Below, in pieces: positions 63,338 through 64,000 of a stretch of DNA of 64,000 nucleotides. The notes under the pieces were generated by a model. That model searched no databases. It was not told the origin of the DNA and was given only the letters and a program-made list of their open reading frames with translations. The stretch is from Stentor coeruleus (lineage: Eukaryota; Ciliophora; Heterotrichea; Heterotrichida; Stentoridae): assembly GCA_001970955.1 (NCBI GenBank), contig MPUH01000259.1, positions 1-64,000 on the forward strand, written 5' to 3'. Both the position numbers and the translations under genes were made by a program. Each line of letters begins with the position of its first letter. The stretch's first letter is position 1.

Positions 63338-64000
63338 AATTTAAATTTATTATTTAATAGTTGATGTTTTTGATAATAAATCTTTATGTTTTGTGGTTAA
63401 ATTGAGAAATAAGATATTTAGGAGTAATTATGGATTATAAAAAATGATGAAGCTTAGTTTTTAGGGTTTTATTAAGATTAAAGGATATTTTGGTTTAATT
63501 GATAGTCCTTAGATTAGGTTTTTGGGGTAAATGTTTAAGTATTTTAAGGATTTGTTGGTATTTATTTGTATAAAGATGATGATATATGAGAGGAATATAT
63601 TTAATTGGCTATATAATTATAGATGTAGTTTTATTATGAGACTAAAACAAATAAATGATAAATTTGTGTTTTTTTTTGTTGTATAAAATTATAATTATTT
63701 TCTCTTTCAATTCTAATCAACTTATATTATCTTTTCTACACACAACCTATCAGCATTGTCTATAAAAATTATAAGCCACTTCCACTACCCACAATAGTTT
63801 CAATATCAAAATTCCCATACAATAATAAGTTCAGTTTTTATCATCCTCTAACTCATCCCCAAATATAAACTTTCTACTAATTCTAAATAACTTCAAACAC
63901 CTTAAAAATCTAAAAAATACAAAAACCCTGAAAATGTATCCTTCTCCCTTTAAATTTCTAGCATAATAATCCTTACATACTTAAATAAAAGCAACTCTCC
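63338..64000. other. intergenic, nothing recognised
   Basis: AT-rich flank upstream of the MORN gene up to the window edge. No telomeric repeat and no start of a further gene seen. Confidence 0.5.

Noticed and set aside
1-64000. A reassigned genetic code (stops read as amino acids), suggested by stops at Gln or Trp positions.
   Set aside because: Long conserved genes such as SMC4, the K+ channel and the USP-like gene have no internal stops and end in TAA, TAG or TGA at sensible places. The stops at odd positions are confined to genes that also carry frame changes, or to relics.
1-64000. Telomere repeats, CRISPR arrays, rRNA genes, transposons or virus-like elements.
   Set aside because: None seen on either strand. 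The only repeats are contig-overlap copies, one 39-base tandem pair and protein-domain repeats.

Overview
The window looks like macronuclear DNA of a heterotrich ciliate, most like Stentor. The case rests on nine 15-nucleotide introns that all read GTA...A...(C/T)AG with an A at position 10, on short AT-rich spacers between dense genes on both strands, on ciliate gene content, and on standard-code reading: very long open frames, with TAA, TAG and TGA all used as real terminators. The species is inferred; the introns and code usage are seen directly.

Layout. 1-8.5 kb: a possible gene tail, a protein kinase with a beta-grasp-like N-terminus, a peroxiredoxin-5-like gene with an apparent frameshift, tRNA-His, then a minus-strand block with an MFS transporter, the mitochondrial phosphate carrier, a TPR-IQ protein and a GYF-domain protein. 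8.5-11 kb: a gene graveyard with a decayed RBM19/Mrd1 copy and a weaker membrane-protein relic. 11-24.5 kb: ClC chloride channel, cyclin B, an unexplained GC-richer island, a sirtuin, a calcium-dependent protein kinase, an OSR1/SPAK-type kinase, a second TPR-IQ protein and an R2R3 Myb factor. 26-33 kb: a 1,907-residue USP-like protein that seems to lack its catalytic residues, and CDK1 (PSTAIRE). 33-43 kb: FOP/CEP43-like basal body protein, a seven-helix receptor fused to an RGS domain, a six-finger C2H2 protein, an IQ protein, an HExxH protein and a J-protein. 43-51.5 kb: SMC4, a SEN54-like protein, an amino acid transporter and a small CaaX-tailed protein. 52-64 kb: a cyclic-nucleotide-type K+ channel with a CCHC knuckle, a P4 flippase with three lesions, a 3 kb AT-rich desert, a taxilin-like protein and a MORN-repeat protein.

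Functional themes are cell-cycle control (cyclin B, CDK1, SMC4), calcium/calmodulin and membrane excitability (CDPK, IQ proteins, ClC, K+ channel, 7TM-RGS), and cilia or basal bodies (FOP-like, perhaps the IQ and MORN proteins). Genes are independent transcription units and no operon is implied.

Assembly caveat. Ten single-base Ns lie in the window. Most sit between near-identical direct copies of about 58-136 bp, which looks like unmerged overlapping contig ends. These duplications break or lengthen the GYF, sirtuin and USP genes. A 52-bp tandem copy without an N does the same to the HExxH gene. A 66-base GC-rich piece between two Ns (52196-52261) looks foreign.
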